Below, in pieces: positions 47,250-52,045 of a stretch of 52,045 nt of DNA (positions are counted from its first letter, which is position 1; each line of letters begins with the position of its first letter). This DNA is from Nemertoderma westbladi (taxonomy: Eukaryota > Xenacoelomorpha > Nemertodermatida > Nemertodermatidae), in assembly GCA_032718475.1 (NCBI GenBank), contig JAUCBJ010001312.1, positions 1 through 52,045 of the forward strand, read 5' to 3'. Below the pieces are notes generated by a model. That model was given only the letters and a program-made list of their open reading frames with translations. It ran no database searches and was not told the origin of the DNA. A program made the translations under genes and the position numbers.

Positions 47250-47630
47250 GTAAGTGGCTAAAAAATAAAATAAATGATATTTTTATGCCGTATATTTTTT
47301 TAAAAAGTTGTCGTTTTTTAACTCGGTTGCAAAAAATATGACAAGATTTAATTTTATATAAAATATTTTCAGAAAAATTTATTATTTTAAAGTAAAATTG
47401 AAGTTCATATTTGACTTAATTTTGAAGCAAAATAGCAACAATTTAATTAATTTGTATTCCTTTGGGTTATCATTTAGGCCTACTTCATTTAATGATTTCT
47501 GGTTTTTTTTGCGAACTTTTAAAAGATCAAAAGTTCACTGTCTTCACTTTCATTTTATATTATTACTAAAAAACAATGGGCTAAATAACAACAATAACTA
47601 ATAATAATATGCTTATTTTTTTATTTTCAG
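47250..47630 (+). other. Intron between ShKT module 4 and the microexon
   Basis: AT-rich intron, GTAAGT to TTTTCAG. One TAGGCCTA at 47475. No other feature. Confidence 0.5.
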
Positions 47631-47651
47631 CAAACAACTGCGCAGAAATTG
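47631..47651 (+). CDS. EGF/ShKT gene, exon F: 21-nt microexon
   Basis: A 21-nt segment has a strong acceptor (TTATTTTCAG) and a GTAAGT donor. It is phase 1-1 and adds seven residues (a short linker with one Cys) between ShKT modules 4 and 5 without changing the frame. All surrounding exons share this phase, so it could be included or skipped freely. The call rests on splice signals and frame only. Confidence 0.55.
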
Positions 47652-47911
47652 GTAAGTGATTAATTATTATGGGTATAAAATGTATATAAAATCTACATTT
47701 TATACAAAATTTATAATCTCATATAATATAACACTCTTAAAAAACGTTTCAACTATTACCAAACTAAAAATGAACTTATTACAAATTATCTAACAATTAG
47801 CAATGGCTGACAAATAATTAATAACTACAATATTTCCAATAACAAAATGAATAATTAAAATCAGAAATATATTGAACTACAGTAATGCTATGTTATTTTT
47901 TAATAAATTAG

Positions 47912-48045
47912 GTTGCTTTGAGGAACAAGATATGGACTTCCATTGTCCGGGTTGGGCTGCTGATGGCGAATGTATAACAAACCCATCCTACATGTATGAA
48001 AAATGTCAGAGTTCCTGCAACAAGTGTAATGATGGAACAGGTTAA
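47912..48045 (+). CDS. EGF/ShKT gene, exon G: ShKT module 5 and probable stop
   Basis: The acceptor is TAATAAATTAG. It encodes six cysteines (PGWAADGEC, PSYMYEKC, SCNKC), then Asn-Asp-Gly-Thr-Gly and TAA at 48043-48045. At 48041 a GTTAAC could act as a donor in the usual phase. All other donors in the gene are GTAAGT, so a terminal exon is favoured, but continuation beyond the window cannot be excluded. No AATAAA is seen soon after the stop. Confidence 0.75.
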
Positions 48046-48439
48046 CTAAAATACAGTATAGTTCGTTATTTCTAGTACTATTAATGACAATTCGTGATGT
48101 AGATTCAATAATGTTGACTTTTTGACTTGAGATAAGAAAAGCCCATGAAATGACGTGAATAATACTTTCATGAGTTTGTATGTACAGATGTATGATGTAC
48201 ATACCGGTCATCCTAATCAGTATCTATGGCATAGGCCATGGCCTAAGTAATACTGGACACGACATCAGGCTGCATGTCTTACCCCCTATTGGAGAGAGAG
48301 CAGCCAACATGTGAGTCCCTCTCTTGATTACCTTTCTGGCCCATACCCTGGGTCACCATGGAGGCCAGATTATGAGGGGGAGAGGGATTATGGAGTTGGA
48401 GGCTACTCTCTTTTCCACCCCAACCAACCAAGCCATTAT

Positions 48440-48960
48440 TGGTGATCCTGAGGCAAGTTACCAGACTAGCCTCAGTTAACACCCTAACACTTGGTCCCCC
48501 AATGCCACAAGGTGAGCTGACTGCATTGGCAGATAAGCTTTCTCTTAGCGCAGTTGGTATTCAAGAGCACCGAATGCAGACTGGACAGATTGATGAGGCT
48601 CTGATTAAGGACATCAGGGATGGTTGGTGACTTGCCCTTGCATCAGCAGATGATAGTGGTAATGGTGGAATTGGTCGATTGATGATTCCAACTGCACATG
48701 CAGCATTGGACAAAATAGACCAAATCTTTAACCACATCATCCATTGCCACTTCTAATGTTCTGAAAGGAAAGCTCTGTATGCCTGTACTCTGTATCAATC
48801 ACCTACATCACCCTGGGTCTATATGGATAGTGTTAACCAAAATTCCACCCATCTTCAGGATTTCATCTCAGGAATTGGATTGTTTTTGGCTGGAACCCAG
48901 TTCAAGAAGCGAACTGGAAAGCTATGTACTCATAGTGGACGCAGTGCAGTGGTCCACTAT
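48440..48960 (+). pseudogene. Relic of a LINE APE-endonuclease domain
   Basis: Broken frames contain LTALADKLSLSAVGIQEHRM (endonuclease Glu motif) and, after a stop, GNGGIGRLMI. A weak downstream match to the following strand region carries further stops and shifts. The pattern is that of APE endonucleases of RTE/CR1-like LINEs, different from the large minus-strand LINE. It is in plus orientation, 5'-fragment only, with no RT seen. Confidence 0.55.
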
Positions 48961-49705
48961 GGGGTGGACTCCACAGTGGGGGAGAATTCTTAAAATTTGC
49001 CCCCTATTTAGCATAATGTAGAATATTTATACATTATACATAGACCAGATTTTTATGAAGCATGGTTGCATTTCATCAAAAATGACTGACGTAAATAATG
49101 TACAAACATTTACTATGACGACAACAACAGATGGTATCCGAATTTTAACACCAGATTTCGTACTTCTTACCAAACTTTGTGGCAGGCCCATGACGTTACA
49201 ACGGGGTTGATTGATGGACAACAGATTTAATGGCTGATTGGCTCCCACAGAAAATTTGAATTCCAAAATCTGTATGAGAGTATAATTACATTGTTTGTTG
49301 ACAGGAAATACATACACATGTGATGGGAGTCAGTTTACGAAACTCCCAACCACCTGCGACTGGGTCTTACTTAGGGTTGGTTTCTTTATAGATAGGTTCC
49401 ATTTAGTTATTAGTTATATAGTTTTAGTTAGGTTCTTTATAGGTTCCCACTTTGTAATAGGAGCATATAGCGGATTGGATCTGCTAAGAACACAACTGCA
49501 CTCACTTCCGGTTGCAGAATGCACAGTTTACAGCTCAGTGATTGTAACACAAATCAAAGTAACAAGGTTCTAATCTAATACATTTTGAGGAATTGTGGAC
49601 CGTTGTGTTGGCCATTTAGGCCGTGACAAACGTTTAGTTATTTCCTATGTCTTATACTGTAGCCTATGGGTCTATTCTCCACCCCCTATATGGACCAATT
49701 TGATC
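48961..49705. other. Region without recognisable gene
   Basis: Several short open stretches on both strands without family features; no repeat period was seen by eye. Confidence 0.35.
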
Positions 49706-50620
49706 TTTAGTTTGTAGTGTCCATCCTGATATGGATGCTAAACTGTTTTGATTTCCTTTATTAGTAGTCTCTGCCACAATGTTGATGCTAACTGTGCTTT
49801 AATTTGTAGTTTCCATCCTGATATGGATGCTAACTGGTGCTGATGTCTATTGGTTTGCAGTCTCTGCCCCAATATGGATGCTAAGCGCTAACTGCAGAAC
49901 TGTTCCAAATTTCGTTTAGTTTGCAGTCTCCATCCCAATATGGATGCTAACCCAGTAACTTTCTGTAGTTTTCTTTCAAACATGGTCTATGTCTCTGTTA
50001 CAATATGGATGCTAAAATCTGCTGATTTCCTTTAATTTGCAGTCTTCACCCAATATGGATCATGCTAAATGCAGAAATGAGGTGATTTCCTTTAGTTTGT
50101 AGTCCTCAACCTGATATGGATTCTACTGTACTGTTTTCCATTAGTTCCCCCCCCCCCCCCCCCCCATACTACTGCAATATGGATGGATGCCAACTATTAT
50201 AATTGAGTAATTTCCTTTAGTTTGTAGTCTCAGCCCGATAGGGATGCTAACTGTGCTGATTCCTTTAGTTTGTACAGTAGTACAAGTAGTATCTCCATCC
50301 CGATATGGATGCTAACTGTGCTGATTTCCTTTAGTTTGTAATCTTCCTCCCGATATGGATACTAAATGTGCTGATTTGCTTTAGTTTGTAGTCTCCATCC
50401 CGATATGGATGCTAACTGTGCTGATTTCCTTTAGTTTGTAATCGTAATCCTGATATGGATGATAACTGCGGATTTCCTTTCAGCCTTTAGTTTGTAATCT
50501 TAATCCCAATAGGGATGCTAACTGTGCTGATTACTTTAGTTTGTAGTCTCCATCCCAATATGGATGCTAACTGTGCTGATTTCCTTTAGTTTATAGTCTC
50601 CATCCCGATTTGGATACTAC
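49706..50620. repeat. 50-bp minisatellite
   Basis: Imperfect copies of a 50-bp unit carry CGATATGGATGCTAACTGTG and GATTTCCTTTAGTTTGTAGT. Early copies (49706-50100) are more diverged and spaced irregularly; later copies are regular. A run of 19 C interrupts it at 50147-50165. Confidence 0.85.
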
Positions 50621-50634
50621 CCAGCAAATACATA

Positions 50635-50830
50635 TCCAGCGATTAGCACGCTAATAGCGGGATGTACCATCCTGCTAATATCCCGCTATTTTTATAAGAT
50701 AATATCCGGATAATCGCCGTAAAAGTGGTCCCCGCTATAGCGGTGTTTTTAGCGGGATAATTATCCGGTTTTTAGCGGTTCCTTAGCGGCACTTTAGCGT
50801 GGATTTAGCGGCATTTGTAGCTGCCCAGGT
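50635..50830. repeat. TAGCGG-rich short repeat patch
   Basis: The hexamer TAGCGG or its complement occurs many times within 200 bp, in both orientations (for example AGCGGGAT against ATCCCGCT). This gives local inverted repeats. It may be an end of an unidentified TIR element. Confidence 0.5.
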
Positions 50831-52045
50831 TAAAAAAAATTCGCTTTGTCCAATCACATAGCGTTCCTTGTGCATACTCTGTGGATAGAGGAGGGGAGGG
50901 GGGGGGGGTGGGGCTGGAGTGGTTAGCCTACCTTACCTACCCTATGCCTACACCTACACCCTACGGCCCTACACCTACAATACTCTATACAAACTGAGAT
51001 GTAATCGTTTGAGTATAATAAGAGAATATATAATGCATTAAGACTTAGGAGTATCCTATATAACTTTAAGCGATCATCAAAAAATATTAATTCGATTATT
51101 AAAATCTATATATTTGATCTTATTTACAATCATATTAGATAATTCATAATTATGAATTTATTAAAAATAATAAATTGTAAACTGTTTCTAATCGATTATT
51201 CGAAGACAAGAAACCATATATCTATCCAATAATTTCAGTTTTCTGCAAATTGAGGTAGTGTCGGGGGGTTGGGGTTGGTGGTTTATGTAAATGCAGTTTA
51301 ATTTTTGACAGTTTAATATTTTTTTTGTTCACTGCAAAAATGTACAAATGAAAATTTAAATACAGTACATATTGTCTGTACTACTGTATAAACAACTGTA
51401 GGTACTGTAACCTGAGATACTGTAGGTACTGTATAAATTATTCCCTTAGATAATTACTAAATTTTTTCCTTTGATTGAGTTTAAACTCCCCCCCCCCCCC
51501 CCCCCCCTCCCACCACCACCACCAGGTATAGCTCCTCCCATCATCATCTGCACAAACCGGTTCTTAGTGCATTACATTGAATGAGAGTTAATATTAAATA
51601 TAAATTTATATCGATTGTATCCATCCATGAATTTGTGTTTTGTTGTCATTAGATTATTTAAATTGTTGTTTTATCTTATTCTACTGTATTACAGTATGTA
51701 TCCTGGGCAATATCAAAAGTGTTATAATTGCAAAGTGCTTAATGTTGTTAGTATGTGTTGGTTAGTAGGTGTTGTTAGTTTGTTAATGTTGTAAATCATT
51801 TAATTATCAAAAACGTCATCGGGATGGCTTTAATTATGGTAAACTTGTGAAAGTTCATAAAAATTAAAACATCGTGCCATGATCGTTCATATTTTAGGTA
51901 CTGTACTGTATTGTTGATATAAATAAATGGACGTAAAACTGAATGAAAAGTGAACGATCATTATTGAATGTGTTGGTTCATATTTAATTACGTTCAACTA
52001 GTGATTAAAATTATTACATTATTTTAAAATTTCAAATTGGCTAAT
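50831..52045. other. AT-rich right flank without recognisable gene
   Basis: Contains a run of 20 C followed by CAC triplets (51488-51530), short GTACTGTA repeats around 51360-51430, and an inverted pair GATCGTTCA / TGAACGATC (about 51880 and 51953). No coding signal. Confidence 0.4.

Noticed and set aside
26421-48045. ShKT modules as a potassium-channel toxin gene
   Set aside because: ShKT domains occur in many ordinary secreted proteins; here five modules are joined with an EGF-like module and the Lys-Tyr channel-blocking pair is not at the expected place (Tyr-Met instead).
48041-48046. GTTAAC as a splice donor continuing the ShKT gene
   Set aside because: Not excluded, but all six other donors are GTAAGT and an in-frame TAA follows at once, so a terminal exon was preferred.

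Overview
The window looks like nuclear DNA of a marine invertebrate. It is AT-rich and full of repeats, with GT-AG introns, a multi-exon gene built from phase-1 domain cassettes, non-LTR retrotransposon and cut-and-paste transposon remains, and several satellite families. The scattered palindrome TAGGCCTA suggests, weakly, a deuterostome such as an echinoderm or hemichordate. No bacterial features were seen. Only one clear host-type gene is present; most of the rest is nested mobile DNA.

1-3240: an unrecognised 444-codon reading frame (354-1688) that continues in frame past one UGA codon to 1889, where the extension runs into a perfect 50-bp palindrome (1840-1889). A second open stretch (1926-2197) is cut by an 884-bp foldback element (2198-3081), with a possible downstream remnant to 3238.

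3278-14182: a minus-strand non-LTR (LINE-type) retrotransposon of about 10 kb lies between two inverted, partly duplicated copies of a foldback/TIR sequence. In transcription order it has an unusually large ORF1 (about 2049 codons: 28 copies of a 21-residue repeat, a 45-residue repeat, a Ulp1/SENP-like cysteine protease domain, a coiled coil and a basic C-terminal domain). ORF2 follows 19 bp later, with an APE endonuclease and a reverse transcriptase, broken by one frameshift at about 6840. A (TAA)n-type tail ends the element.

14249-22450: another inverted-repeat element (14249-15101), then a 7.25-kb TIR element (15201-22450, TA target duplication). The latter carries two decayed convergent genes: a HECT-like E3 domain (+) and a DDE integrase-core transposase with a recognisable intron (-). 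A piggyBac-type non-autonomous element (15556-17863, TTAA ends), which holds a 28-bp minisatellite, and a tRNA-derived sequence lie inside it.

22453-26420: no convincing gene; a CpG-rich block of unknown nature, a degenerate tRNA-like sequence on the minus strand and a hairpin.

26421-48045: a plus-strand gene for a secreted-type protein with one EGF-like and five ShKT modules, one per exon, all phase 1, plus a 21-nt microexon. Its introns hold a CAATTG minisatellite, a 697-bp MITE touching a splice donor, a roughly 314-bp tandem repeat and a 10.5-kb array of a 34-bp satellite.

48046-52045: a LINE endonuclease relic, a 50-bp minisatellite, a TAGCGG-rich patch and AT-rich DNA without genes.

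All calls are from reading the sequence by eye; no database search was possible.
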